A stretch of DNA of 64,000 nucleotides from Tragulus kanchil (Eukaryota > Chordata > Mammalia > Artiodactyla > Tragulidae): assembly GCA_022376925.1 (NCBI GenBank), contig JAIOJX010000002.1, forward strand, positions 43,609,501 through 43,673,500, given 5' to 3'. The translations under genes and the position numbers were made by a program. The stretch's first letter is position 1, and every line of letters begins with the position of its first letter. Of the stretch, positions 21,226 to 33,817 are shown piece after piece. Below the pieces are notes generated by a model. The model did no database searches and had not been told where the DNA came from. It saw only the letters and a list, made by a program, of their open reading frames with translations.

Positions 21226-24200
21226 ACTGGTTAGGCTCTATAACTTTGTATGTTGATGAATTATGTCTGCAAACATTTTATTAAGGATTTTTACATATAT
21301 GTTGAACTCTAGCTTTCTTTTCTTATTATTTTTTTGTCTGACTTTGTTATTAAAATAATACCACATCACAGGATGAGTTGGGAAGTGTGACTAGTGCATC
21401 TAGTACCATGTTTTGATATGGATAGGCCACCTGACACCTAAATTGGTTATGACACATAGCTGGGGAGCAACAGTAAAGAAACATGGCCTAAGGAAATAGA
21501 TAGCAACAATCTCTATTCTACAATGACATCTTCTTGATTTCATTATTTTATATGAGGCCATTCAATTCTTTATCTTGAAGGGACTGTAAGGATGGTACAG
21601 ATGTTGTCCAGACCTTTGCTACGCAAATTATGCAAAAATTTAAGCCAACATCATTGATATCATCTGGGAGCTTGTTAGAAACAGACTTTTAGGCCTCAGT
21701 GAGATTGGAAACATTATTGAAGTTGTTCTAATTAGAAACATTAGATGCTGCATGGATTTGAATGGTCAAGAAGGAAAAAAAGGGGTCCAATCATATATAA
21801 TGGTAGGCATGAGACTTTTCCCTGTTGTCATGTAGGATTTGTGGCTACTGCGCCTTGGTATTGAACACACATGAATTGTTGTTCATAAAGCATTCATGAA
21901 TTATTTTCATAAAGCAACACTATTTTTACTCTCATTCTCCTTTTGCATTTAATTATTGGTGTTAGTTTTCTATCCCTGGGCAAAAATCTGGTGTTTCTAT
22001 GACTTTCCGATCAGGGTCTTTCTAGACTATTAAAATTAGAAGAGCCTCAATTTAGAAATTAGCATGCTCCGATCCTTCACTCAAGAGCATGCTTTCCTTC
22101 TTATTCCACAATGAAGAGGGGCTCTTACAGTGAGTGATCTCCCTGGAAGAAGATAGTGTGATCAGTCTCTTTCCTCTTTGGATCATCTTGTCTGCTACTT
22201 GATAGCTATTGATTTTTCACAAGGGAAGTTTGTGGTGAGGAGGTGGGTGATATGGAAAGAGGACAAATAAGAATAAGAAAGTTCTCCTTTCTCTGGTACC
22301 ATATTAAACTGGTCTTGAGCCTTCCCAGTTTGGTCAAATTTTAGTTACTCTATGTTGAGGCCTGTTTGGGCCTTTAGATATTCCTCTTGGGCCACAACTT
22401 CCCTACCTCATGTGGTTTTGAAAACTTTGCCTCAACAATTCATAGGGATACAGGCCATTTCTAGACATGCAATGCTTCTCCGTCTTGGAGCAGCCAGCTA
22501 GCCTGTCTACCTTTATACTGAACAGTCAAAATATGACATAAGTCCATTTTAAATATTGCAACTGCGGGAGACACAAATCAAGTACTTTTAGAAGTCTTGG
22601 GAAGCCCTTTTCACTAGTGCTCAAAATGGTGGAGTTTATAGCACACTGTACTTCATTCTAGGGGGTTATTTTTAAAGTTCCTTCCAGATCTCCATGTAGC
22701 CTGGTCTAAACTGTGAGGCAGATGAAGAGAAAATATTCATGAAACCAATTTTCAGGTGTTTTCCTTTGTATATTTTCATCTTAGTTTGGGTATAAATTTC
22801 TATTGAATTTCCATACCCCCAATTGAAATATGTAATTTAAAAATTGTGGTGAAGTGAAACTGGCCTAACTTTTAAGAAAATCATTGCTTTGGTAAATACC
22901 TTGGCAAATGTGAAGCTCTAGTGAACAAGCCAAGAAAAATCTATGAGTAAGAGGGTTGAGGAACCGCTTGGTGCAAAGAAAGAAACAGGCATGATGAACT
23001 TGATGAATAAATGTGAATATTTGGAGGAGAGTGTGGATTTTTGATACACTGTCTGCCACATAAATATATTTTCAGCTTCACTTTTCTGAACAACTGAACG
23101 CAGTAAATAAAACTAAAAGAGAACTTTCACTAAAAGTCACACCCCGCTGTGGCCCAAATAACTCTATTTTAGGTTGTTTTCAACAGTATGTGTTCCCCAG
23201 AAAAATATACCGTCTCCATGACTGTGTCACCGAAAAGGACTCAGGAGAGACTCAGGCAAAATTTTTTCTGTGCTCAGTGGAAAGATCAAGCACAAGTAGT
23301 TGTAAGGGTTGGAGGAGTAGGTTCTGACCTATAAGCTGCTTTAGAGTAGTCGTGTTTACTGACAAAAGTGCTCCCATATTCACAGGAGTGTGGGAAGACT
23401 TGTTTCTCATGAAGCTGTGATGACCATCACAGAGCACCATGGCTGTCATTCAGGTGGGCTTGTTCATGAACCCATAAGACTGTTTACAGACAGCAAGAGA
23501 TGTGGTAGAGCAGAAGAGAAGCTGGAAGAGCTGAAATTATCTTTAAGTAAATAAAGATTGTGAATTAATGAAATTTTGGTACAAATATTTGTGTGGTCTC
23601 ATTTGATACTCAAAAGATTATAAGGCCTAAAAAAATCGGGTTTGGAATTACAAGGTCAGTCTCATCACTAACTGAGTAGAGCTATCGAATATTGAGAATA
23701 AAGTCACAAAAATAAGATTTGAAGTCATCAAGAATAGGTCAAGCTTGCTAAAGAATCATAAAACCTGAAAGAGCAAAATTTGCTTCTTTTTTCTCCACTG
23801 TTTCTCTTATTCTGAGTGGAGGAAGCACTGCAGCAATTATTTCAGTTGAAACCCACTAACATATGGTGAATAGAACACATAGAAACTAACTTTAACCTTT
23901 TCATCCCCCAGAAGTGGTTATATCTTTTTCAACAGAATTCTCATTAATGCATCTGCACCTTCAAAATATCTGTTAACATTAAGCACACTTACAGTGACAT
24001 TTCTTTCTTCAGATATAATACCATTTTTGAATCTTCATATTCTGTTCTGCCAATTTTCAAAAATTTTTCATCTCCTTTCATTCTTTGCATTTCTTTTCTC
24101 ACCTTATATACTTTTTAAAATGAAAAGGAAAACTTATTTGTGGGGCAAAAAAGCATGCAATTTTCTTCAAACGTTTTTCAGCTAGCAAAAAATGACTTGT

Positions 24201-26253
24201 TTTACTTTCCCTTTGGACAAATATGTCATTTGAGTTAACTGTATGGAGACTCATCTCATGGTAATATCTTGTGTTCAGTTTAATGTTTCAGTATCTGAAT
24301 CTAAGTCTGGGAAGACAGGGAAAGTATCATTAGAGATGTTTGGGCTTTAGGCCAAAGAAGAGAATCAGACTGCCACATGAAAAAAGACTCAAAACTGAGA
24401 ACAAGACTCAGCTGTGAAACATATGTTTGGGGAAGAAAACTGCTTTTCTTCTTTGTTGTAGCGTTACCTTTGATACATTCCCCATTTGGCAGTCTTGACT
24501 AATAAAGCATTTTTAACAACAACAACAACAAAAACAAATCTTGTGAAATTCAAGGTTTTCATCCATATATGCTTTAAATTCATCAGATCCAGCAATGCCC
24601 TTTCCTGAAAATTATGATTAGTGGTCGTTAACAGAGATTTCTGAGACACATATGCGCTGATGTTAAATCAAGTGAAACAGGCTTAAGTGTTTCTAGAGGA
24701 TGGAGAGGTTAAGGTTAGCTTCTGTCCGTTTGACTAACCATATGTCATTGGAGCATGACTGAAATAAATGAAGCACAAGAGTACAATTCTTAGTCAGACA
24801 ACATGATTAAGTTTATTACCAAGGTGAAAGCAGAGACCAGTGACTGGCTGCTGTGCTGTAAAATTGCATTTTCTGCTACATTTGTGCTACCTCTCTGAAC
24901 TAAGGAGCTAGGTCACTGTCCTATCATGTTAAACAAAGTATCCAAGTCAGTGAAGGCCTTCCAGGTAGCAACATCTGGGTGACATTTCCCAGTACAAAAA
25001 GGGCCTCAGGAATTGAGCCTCAAGTAGTTACACATCTGTTTCAGATTTGAAAATGTAGTGTTCTTGTGAGCATGTCCTTGATGACTATTTAGTTGCTGAT
25101 TTCAAATTTAATCATTTTTAGAAGTATTGATATAATGGTTGCGAATACATTTTGTGAGCAATATTCTGAAGGCTGCGTGCTTCTCAGAGAGAACATATTT
25201 TGGGAACTGGTCAGGTAGGCCCTTGATATACAATGTATGCTTTTGAAATATAGTATATATATATATGTATATTTTATAATTACTCAATGAACACAATCAT
25301 AGGATTTTCTAGTTTCTGATTTGAGAACAATTAACATGTTTTTACCTGTTCTGTTCTGGTTTGGGAGCTCTTGGGAGTTCACTTACCTCAAAAAAGAAAA
25401 AAAAAGTAACTTGATAAAGCAATTGCCTTTGTGACAGATAAATGAAAGTCCACACCAAAATATTCTATTGATACATTCAGGAAACTTGGTGCTCACTCAG
25501 ACTGAGTCAGATGTGAGACTGGAGGTTAAACATCTGTCATATCAAGGGTCTTTGGAAGAATAACTGTTTAAAAATGAAATAATTCATCTGATGAGTCAAC
25601 TGAGCCTCAAATTAGCCTCCAATGCTAGGTTTATGCTTGCTGTCCAAATTAATTACCTCCAAATGATAGCTTGGATGACTTATTTCAGTTCAAGCAAGAA
25701 GGACAGAAAACAAAAGAACAGGACAGTCAAGTGAAGAAAAAGAAGAATGAGAATTCTCAATATGATGACAGTAGAACAAAGTCAAAGGTGACTCAGCACA
25801 GTAACAGTGAGAAATCTACCATTGCTCTACATATCTATTTATGTCCACAAATAGTACATGGAAGTGTTGCAAGAATTCTGAAGAAAGTTGAACAGTTTTA
25901 GCTCTAAAAAATACACCTTTGGCTATAATGTCTGGATAATATATGTTTTCAGAGTTAGAATACAAATCACATGCTTATATTTTTGCATGAGTTGTACTGA
26001 ATAGAAGAGCTTTAAGTGGTCAGAATATGGTGGCTACAGATGTTGAGGATAGGGCTTCACATATTCCCAAATAAATGATTTTTCAGTAGTGAAAGAATTT
26101 TGGTCAGGACTGAAGCACCAAATACAGTTTCAGCCTAGGCAGAAGAATAGAAATAACAAAACTCAGCAGGAACCAGACTCAGAACTGGGTTCGAGGGCCA
26201 GTGGGGGAATCAAGGGCAATGAGACAGAACTCTGGAGTCAGTCAATTCTATCT
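21226..26253. other. Unrecognised single-copy sequence, AT-rich
   Basis: About 5 kb with no element I can name and no tandem duplication. Short frames (up to 82 aa) show no domain or codon pattern that would support a gene. Minor items are an AAC run at about 24518-24535, a TA run at 25254-25272 and an A-rich patch at 25390-25405. This is the longest stretch free of duplication junctions and the best place to look for conserved noncoding sequence or to anchor the locus in a reference genome. Confidence 0.5.
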
Positions 26254-26349
26254 TTGAGAACTGACCTACAATTTCCCAAAACTTCAGATTCCTCATCAGT
26301 CACATTTGACTTCTTTCTCAGAGTCAAGCTATGACATTAATATTGACAA

Positions 26350-26500
26350 TCCTATTATTCTTAGCCCATAGGTTAGAAAAATGAGGTCCAGAGAGGTTAA
26401 GTATCTTACTTAACCTGGTTTAGAGGATATGACTGAGTGACGACTAAGCAGGAGATCGAGCCATGCCAGTTTGACCCCAGCACTTGTTCCCAGCAGTCAT
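26350..26500 (-). mobile_element. MIR SINE (duplicated at 27534-27684)
   Basis: The plus strand reads AAAAATGAGGTCCAGAGAGGTTAAGTATCTTACTTAACC and then an AGATCGAGCCATG...TTTGACCCCAG pattern, which is the reverse complement of the MIR 3'-to-core arrangement. An identical copy lies 1,184 bp downstream because of duplication H. Confidence 0.65.
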
Positions 26501-26755
26501 TCTTTACTGCTTTTCAGTGATGTCAATAATTAACAGCATACTCAAAAGTGGAAATAATTCTAAAAGGTGTTATTTTGAGATTCCAAGATGTATAGAATGG
26601 CATGTGTGATTAATAAGCTTTCTAATACATATTCAATGAAAACAAGTTAGGTTCCTAGTTGTGCAGAAAATTTGATTTTCAGAAGGAAAGATCCTTACCT
26701 AAAATTATTGTTTGAAATTTTATTATAACATTTGTTGCTACTAAAGTAGTGAATA

Positions 26756-26864
26756 CTGGGTGGGCCAAAATGTTCAAATGGGTTTTGAACAAACCCGGAA
26801 CAAACCCAAAGCAAAATTTGTCAGATGTTACAGAAAATCCAAATGAACATTTCAGCCAACCCAA
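26756..26864. mobile_element. Mini-mariner (MITE-like), 109 bp (duplicated at 27940-28048)
   Basis: The left end TGGGTGGGCCAAAATGTTC and the reverse complement of the right end TTGGGTTGGCTGAAATGTTC are imperfect terminal inverted repeats of about 30 bp. TA dinucleotides flank the element at 26754-26755 and 26865-26866, the target duplication used by Tc1/mariner transposons. The ends match those of the ruminant mariner family whose long copy lies at 54206-58525. It has no room for a transposase, so it would have moved in trans. Confidence 0.85.
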
Positions 26865-28966
26865 TACTTATTTCACAGATTTGAGTAAGACAATAAATAC
26901 ATTGAGGAAATAAGACAAATTCACATAGTTCTGGCAACTAGATGTAATTATTTTAAATATTTTGTTGGACTGTCCTATTGCATGCATGTTGTATATGTGC
27001 ATTTTTGTAAATACATTATATGCATGTTGTATGTGTCAATGTTTGGGTTAGGATACTCGACAGATGCTTGCCAAAGATCACAGAAAACTGAAAACTAAGA
27101 TTTTAGCCCAGGTCTTCCTGAAGAAGATTTTTGAATATATAAATATGCACTTATGCCCAAACACACATTTCTTTGTATAATACATAAAATTTTACTTAAA
27201 TGTTATTGCTATTCATAACAGTATTCATATAGCCTTCAAAGGCCACTTTTGCATTTATCTTGAGTTTTACACACATACTAGAAATTATATAAACATGCTT
27301 TAACCCATCTCACTATTCACTTCTGTTCTTTTAGACCTGTAGTTAACCATTCATGAATTTCTTTTTTAACCACTTTATTGAGGTGTGATTGACATACCAA
27401 AAGGCTATTTCCACTGATGTTCAGAGTCAAGTCTATCTTGAGAACTGACCTACAATTTCCCAAAACTTCAGATTCCTCATCAGTCACATTTGACTTCTTT
27501 CTCAGAGTCAAGCTATGACATTAATATTGACAATCCTATTATTCTTAGCCCATAGGTTAGAAAAATGAGGTCCAGAGAGGTTAAGTATCTTACTTAACCT
27601 GGTTTAGAGGATATGACTGAGTGACGACTAAGCAGGAGATCGAGCCATGCCAGTTTGACCCCAGCACTTGTTCCCAGCAGTCATTCTTTACTGCTTTTCA
27701 GTGATGTCAATAATTAACAGCATACTCAAAAGTGGAAATAATTCTAAAAGGTGTTATTTTGAGATTCCAAGATGTATAGAATGGCATGTGTGATTAATAA
27801 GCTTTCTAATACATATTCAATGAAAACAAGTTAGGTTCCTAGTTGTGCAGAAAATTTGATTTTCAGAAGGAAAGATCCTTACCTAAAATTATTGTTTGAA
27901 ATTTTATTATAACATTTGTTGCTACTAAAGTAGTGAATACTGGGTGGGCCAAAATGTTCAAATGGGTTTTGAACAAACCCGGAACAAACCCAAAGCAAAA
28001 TTTGTCAGATGTTACAGAAAATCCAAATGAACATTTCAGCCAACCCAATACTTATTTCACAGATTTGAGTAAGACAATAAATACATTGAGGAAATAAGAC
28101 AAATTCACATAGTTCTGGCAACTAGATGTAATTATTTTAAATATTTTGTTGGACTGTCCTATTGCATGCATGTTGTATATGTGCATTTTTGTAAATACAT
28201 TATATGCATGTTGTATGTGTCAATGTTTGGGTTAGGATACTCGACAGATGCTTGCCAAAGATCACAGAAAACTGAAAACTAAGATTTTAGCCCAGGTCTT
28301 CCTGAAGAAGATTTTTGAATATATAAATATGCACTTATGCCCAAACACACATTTCTTTGTATAATACATAAAATTTTACTTAAATGTTATTGCTATTCAT
28401 AACAGTATTCATATAGCCTTCAAAGGCCACTTTTGCATTTATCTTGAGTTTTACACACATACTAGAAATTATATAAACATGCTTTAACCCATCTCACTAT
28501 TCACTTCTGTTCTTTTAGACCTGTAGTTAACCATTCATGAATTTCTTTTTTAACCACTTTATTGAGGTGTGATTGACATACCAAAAGGCTATTTCATGTA
28601 TATATAGCTTGAGGAGTTTGGAGATAAGCATATATCCATGAACCATCACCAAAATCTAAGTCGTAAACTTACCTCTCACCTTTAAAGTTTTCCTCCTAGG
28701 GTTCTCTTTTCTTCCAGCTTTATTGGGACAGCACTGGCAAAACTGTAAGATATTTAAAGTGTACAGTGTGATGATTTGATATATGCATACATTGTGAAAG
28801 GATTCTCCCCATCAAATTAGCTAACATATTTGTCACCTCACAGTTTTACCTTTTGTGTGTGCAAGAATGTGTAAGTTCTACTTTCCTAGCAAATTTTGAT
28901 TATAGAACATTGGTATCAACTATAGTAAAATTATTGCCTCAGACTTTATATATTTTATAACTAAAA

Positions 28967-31126
28967 GTTTGTGTTCTTTACCAACATCTCCCTATTTGTC
29001 CTACTTCCCAAGTCTAATAGCCTCCCAGGTGGCACAGTGGTAAGGAATCCACCTGCCAATGCGGGAGATGTGGGTTTGATCCCTGGATCAGAAAGATCGC
29101 CTGAAGGAGGAAATGGCAACACACTCCAGGAAACCTGCCTGGAAAATGCTATGGACAGAGAAGCCTGGTAGACTAGGGTCTATGGTGTGCTCAGTCAGAG
29201 ACACTTGAGCATGCACCCACACAAACACTCTAGTAAACACTTTTCTACTCTTTGCTTCTTTTCAACTTTTTATTTTTTAAGAGTACACATAAGTGATACC
29301 ATATATTTTCTGTCTTCCTATCTGGCTTATTTTAGTTAGCATAATGCCCTCCAGGTACATCCACATTATAAGGTGTGGCAGAATTCTACTTATATATAAC
29401 TATAAATGTAAATATACACATATATCTACATATCTATATATGTAAATATAACAGGGGAGTACAGATATCTCTTCAAGATAATGATTTTTTCTTTGGATGT
29501 ATACTCAGAAGTGGGATTGCTGAATCAAAGTTAGTTTTTTTTAAAATTTCTTGAGGAAGATCCATTCTGGTTTTCATAGTGGCTGCACCAATTTACATTC
29601 TCACCAACAGTATATAAGGTTTTTCTTTCTTCACACTCTGAACAGTATTCATTATCTTTTGTCTTTATGAGAATAGATATCCTAACAGTTGTTAATTGCC
29701 TTCATTTATTTTACTTTATTTTTGTTCTAAGTATTCTGACCATAAAATCTATCCTCTTAGCAAAATTTTAAGTATACTATATAGTATTGTTAATTATGGG
29801 CACAATTTTGATTTCTTGTTTTGATTAGTGTTAACTTCTTAGAGAGTATGTTCAAATATTGTTCAGAAAATACTTAAAGGTTATATTTTCTGACTCTCTT
29901 GGCTGTCTGAAATATTAGGTGCCTGCACACAGCAGTGAATATTTTAAATATATGTCCTGTGTCCACTGGATCTGATACCCCTTCTCATTAAGATATTGAT
30001 CTCTTTACCTTGTTCCTCAGAACACTATATGTGAAATATTTAATCCGTTTGTGTTCTTTACCAACATCTCCCTATTTGTCCTACTTCCCAAGTCTAATAG
30101 CCTCCCAGGTGGCACAGTGGTAAGGAATCCACCTGCCAATGCGGGAGATGTGGGTTTGATCCCTGGATCAGAAAGATCGCCTGAAGGAGGAAATGGCAAC
30201 ACACTCCAGGAAACCTGCCTGGAAAATGCTATGGACAGAGAAGCCTGGTAGACTAGGGTCTATGGTGTGCTCAGTCAGAGACACTTGAGCATGCACCCAC
30301 ACAAACACTCTAGTAAACACTTTTCTACTCTTTGCTTCTTTTCAACTTTTTATTTTTTAAGAGTACACATAAGTGATACCATATATTTTCTGTCTTCCTA
30401 TCTGGCTTATTTTAGTTAGCATAATGCCCTCCAGGTACATCCACATTATAAGGTGTGGCAGAATTCTACTTATATATAACTATAAATGTAAATATACACA
30501 TATATCTACATATCTATATATGTAAATATAACAGGGGAGTACAGATATCTCTTCAAGATAATGATTTTTTCTTTGGATGTATACTCAGAAGTGGGATTGC
30601 TGAATCAAAGTTAGTTTTTTTTAAAATTTCTTGAGGAAGATCCATTCTGGTTTTCATAGTGGCTGCACCAATTTACATTCTCACCAACAGTATATAAGGT
30701 TTTTCTTTCTTCACACTCTGAACAGTATTCATTATCTTTTGTCTTTATGAGAATAGATATCCTAACAGTTGTTAATTGCCTTCATTTATTTTACTTTATT
30801 TTTGTTCTAAGTATTCTGACCATAAAATCTATCCTCTTAGCAAAATTTTAAGTATACTATATAGTATTGTTAATTATGGGCACAATTTTGATTTCTTGTT
30901 TTGATTAGTGTTAACTTCTTAGAGAGTATGTTCAAATATTGTTCAGAAAATACTTAAAGGTTATATTTTCTGACTCTCTTGGCTGTCTGAAATATTAGGT
31001 GCCTGCACACAGCAGTGAATATTTTAAATATATGTCCTGTGTCCACTGGATCTGATACCCCTTCTCATTAAGATATTGATCTCTTTACCTTGTTCCTCAG
31101 AACACTATATGTGAAATATTTAATCC
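28967..31126 (+). repeat. Tandem duplication I, exactly 1,080 bp
   Basis: Copies are 28967-30046 and 30047-31126, abutting with no filler. No differences were seen between the copies in the parts compared. At the junction TTTAATCC is followed directly by GTTTGTGTTC; after the second copy TTTAATCC continues as ATCCTCTAC. Confidence 0.96.
29017..29226 (+). mobile_element. Bov-tA SINE (duplicated at 30097-30306)
   Basis: A sense tRNA-Glu-derived SINE. The A-box-like segment GGTGGCACAGTGGTAAGG and the B-box-like GGGTTTGATCCCTGG are intact in outline, followed by the ruminant tail words GGCAACACACTCCAGG and ATGGACAGAGAAGCCTGG. It inserted into the L1M. The second copy is part of duplication I, not a separate insertion. 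Confidence 0.92.
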
Positions 31127-31593
31127 ATCCTCTACTAAATCCATTCTCTTGTTATATCTAGTATATCATGGAAAGACTCCACTACAATTTTAATTGAAAA
31201 AGTGTGTCTTTAACATTATAAGTTTTATCTGAGATCTTTTTCATGACAATGTAATACTGTAATTTTTGATTTACTGTATACTTTTTATGTATATGAAAGT
31301 GCAAATTAGTATTTTTAAAAATATATTTTTGCCTATAGTAAATATATATCAAGGAAAGGGACTTATGGTAATCTTAGGACAATTCTTTTTGATTCAGTTG
31401 TGGTATAATTTTGAAGGCACTGATTTCTTTTGCTTATCCTTGCATAGATCAATTCATATTAACTCAAGATTGAATTAAAGTAAGTTTGAAACTGTGATTT
31501 ATGTAGGCCTCTTTCATTTTCAAATTAAAAAAAACACACACACAGACACATAGTTTTATGTGACTAGCTTTGGTATTCTGTGGACTGGGGGTG
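31127..31593. other. Unassigned AT-rich sequence
   Basis: No gene or recognisable element. A short A-run plus (CA)n occurs near 31527-31550. The 70-aa plus-strand frame at 31266 has low-complexity composition and no support. Confidence 0.4.
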
Positions 31594-33817
31594 GTGGAAA
31601 CGGAATTTAGGCAGGACATTGGGCAATCATTGCAGGTAAATTTACCTCTGGTCCAAAGTATTTCCTATTCTATAGTGTTTGGTCTTTTCTCGCCTCTAAC
31701 CACCTCCTCTCTGAGTGAATGGCTGTCAGTCATATTCTCCTGGGTCTCTTCCATCTGCTTTCTAATACTCTTTTATTATAAGATATGAATAATTAAACAA
31801 CTGTAGTCAATTCACTATCTTGCCCAGAAGTCCATAACATTAAAATTTGTTGTGAAATAGAACTTGGGATTCTGATAACCCGGTTATATCTTTTTTTAAC
31901 TATGTGCCTTTGTTTTCTTTTTATTTATTTATTTATTTATTATTATCAATTTTTAAATTTTTACAGAGTTTTGCTGTTCACAGACATGTATGCTCCCAGA
32001 TCAATCATATGCATATCCCTGGTTCCCTCCCCGCTCCCTGTCCTCCCCATCTCACCCTTCCAGGTCATTGTACCATGCCCATGCTGGATCTCTTATTCCC
32101 ATAGGGAAATGACAATAGCTATCTTTTTCATATATGATAGTATAGGTTTCCATGTACCTCCTCTATGCCTCCCACCCACTGTTCATACTCCACCATGTTC
32201 ATATGTCTGTTCTCTATGTCTGTTTTTCCACCACTTCACTGCGTGTGTTACCATTACCCTCTTACTAGATTCCATATATACGTGTTAGTAAACTGTACTT
32301 GTCTTTCTTTTTTTGACTTCACTTTTTATGATAGGTTATAGATTCATCCACCTCATTAGGACTGATTCTTCTGCATTTCTTTTTTATAGCTGAGTATTAT
32401 TCCATTGTATATATGTGTCAGCGCTTCTTTATCCATTGATTCGTTGATGGACATCTAGGTTGCTTCCATGTTCTAGCTATTGTATAGGGAACTGCAATGA
32501 ACACTGGGGTACAGGTATTTCCTTCAGTTTTGATTTCATCTGGATTTAAGCCTAGTAGTGGTATTGCTGGGTCATAGGGTGCTTCTATTTTTAGTCTTTT
32601 AAGAAGTCTCCAACTATCTTCCATAGCGGCTGTATCAATTTACACCCCACCAGAAATGCAAGAGTGCTCCCTTTTCTCCGCACCCTCTCCAGCATTTATT
32701 GGGGTGGGGGTGGAAACGGAATTTAGGCAGGACATTGGGCAATCATTGCAGGTAAATTTACCTCTGGTCCAAAGTATTTCCTATTCTATAGTGTTTGGTC
32801 TTTTCTCGCCTCTAACCACCTCCTCTCTGAGTGAATGGCTGTCAGTCATATTCTCCTGGGTCTCTTCCATCTGCTTTCTAATACTCTTTTATTATAAGAT
32901 ATGAATAATTAAACAACTGTAGTCAATTCACTATCTTGCCCAGAAGTCCATAACATTAAAATTTGTTGTGAAATAGAACTTGGGATTCTGATAACCCGGT
33001 TATATCTTTTTTTAACTATGTGCCTTTGTTTTCTTTTTATTTATTTATTTATTTATTATTATCAATTTTTAAATTTTTACAGAGTTTTGCTGTTCACAGA
33101 CATGTATGCTCCCAGATCAATCATATGCATATCCCTGGTTCCCTCCCCGCTCCCTGTCCTCCCCATCTCACCCTTCCAGGTCATTGTACCATGCCCATGC
33201 TGGATCTCTTATTCCCATAGGGAAATGACAATAGCTATCTTTTTCATATATGATAGTATAGGTTTCCATGTACCTCCTCTATGCCTCCCACCCACTGTTC
33301 ATACTCCACCATGTTCATATGTCTGTTCTCTATGTCTGTTTTTCCACCACTTCACTGCGTGTGTTACCATTACCCTCTTACTAGATTCCATATATACGTG
33401 TTAGTAAACTGTACTTGTCTTTCTTTTTTTGACTTCACTTTTTATGATAGGTTATAGATTCATCCACCTCATTAGGACTGATTCTTCTGCATTTCTTTTT
33501 TATAGCTGAGTATTATTCCATTGTATATATGTGTCAGCGCTTCTTTATCCATTGATTCGTTGATGGACATCTAGGTTGCTTCCATGTTCTAGCTATTGTA
33601 TAGGGAACTGCAATGAACACTGGGGTACAGGTATTTCCTTCAGTTTTGATTTCATCTGGATTTAAGCCTAGTAGTGGTATTGCTGGGTCATAGGGTGCTT
33701 CTATTTTTAGTCTTTTAAGAAGTCTCCAACTATCTTCCATAGCGGCTGTATCAATTTACACCCCACCAGAAATGCAAGAGTGCTCCCTTTTCTCCGCACC
33801 CTCTCCAGCATTTATTG
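31594..33817 (+). repeat. Tandem duplication J, 1,116 bp offset
   Basis: Copies are 31594-32701 and 32710-33817. Each holds 320 bases of unassigned sequence plus the 3' 790 bases of an antisense L1. The junction (ATTGGGGTGGGGGTGG) is a distorted match to the bases before copy one (GTGGACTGGGGGTGG). Confidence 0.95.

Larger units (their letters stand above)
26254..28595 (+). repeat. Tandem duplication H, 1,184 bp offset
   Basis: Clean copies are 26254-27411 and 27438-28595. The bases between (27412-27437) contain CAGAGTCAAGTCTATC, a distorted form of GGAGTCAGTCAATTCTATC just before copy one. The unit contains a MIR, the mini-mariner and unassigned sequence, and looks identical between copies in the parts I compared. 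Confidence 0.95.
28545..31126 (-). mobile_element. Old mammalian L1 (L1M type) 3' sequence, split by Bov-tA and duplication I
   Basis: Landmarks on the plus strand are CCACTTTATTGAGGTGTGATTGACATACC, GTGTACAGTGTGATGATTTGATATA, TTAGTTAGCATAATGCCCTCCAGG and GGATGTATACTCAGAAGTGGGATTGC, an order typical of L1M 3' ends read in reverse. Divergence is high. A Bov-tA interrupts it at 29017, and the second copy of duplication I repeats the block. The part after about 29700 is less certain. Confidence 0.7.

Noticed and set aside
20914..21226. 101-aa and 88-aa frames with TH and VC repeats
   Set aside because: They are made by reading through the (CA)n microsatellite inside dead L1 sequence.
31902..32288. 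128-aa hydrophobic frame resembling a membrane protein, present twice
   Set aside because: It is the reverse complement of the L1 3' UTR, whose T/C-rich sequence encodes apparent hydrophobic residues. The second copy comes from duplication J.
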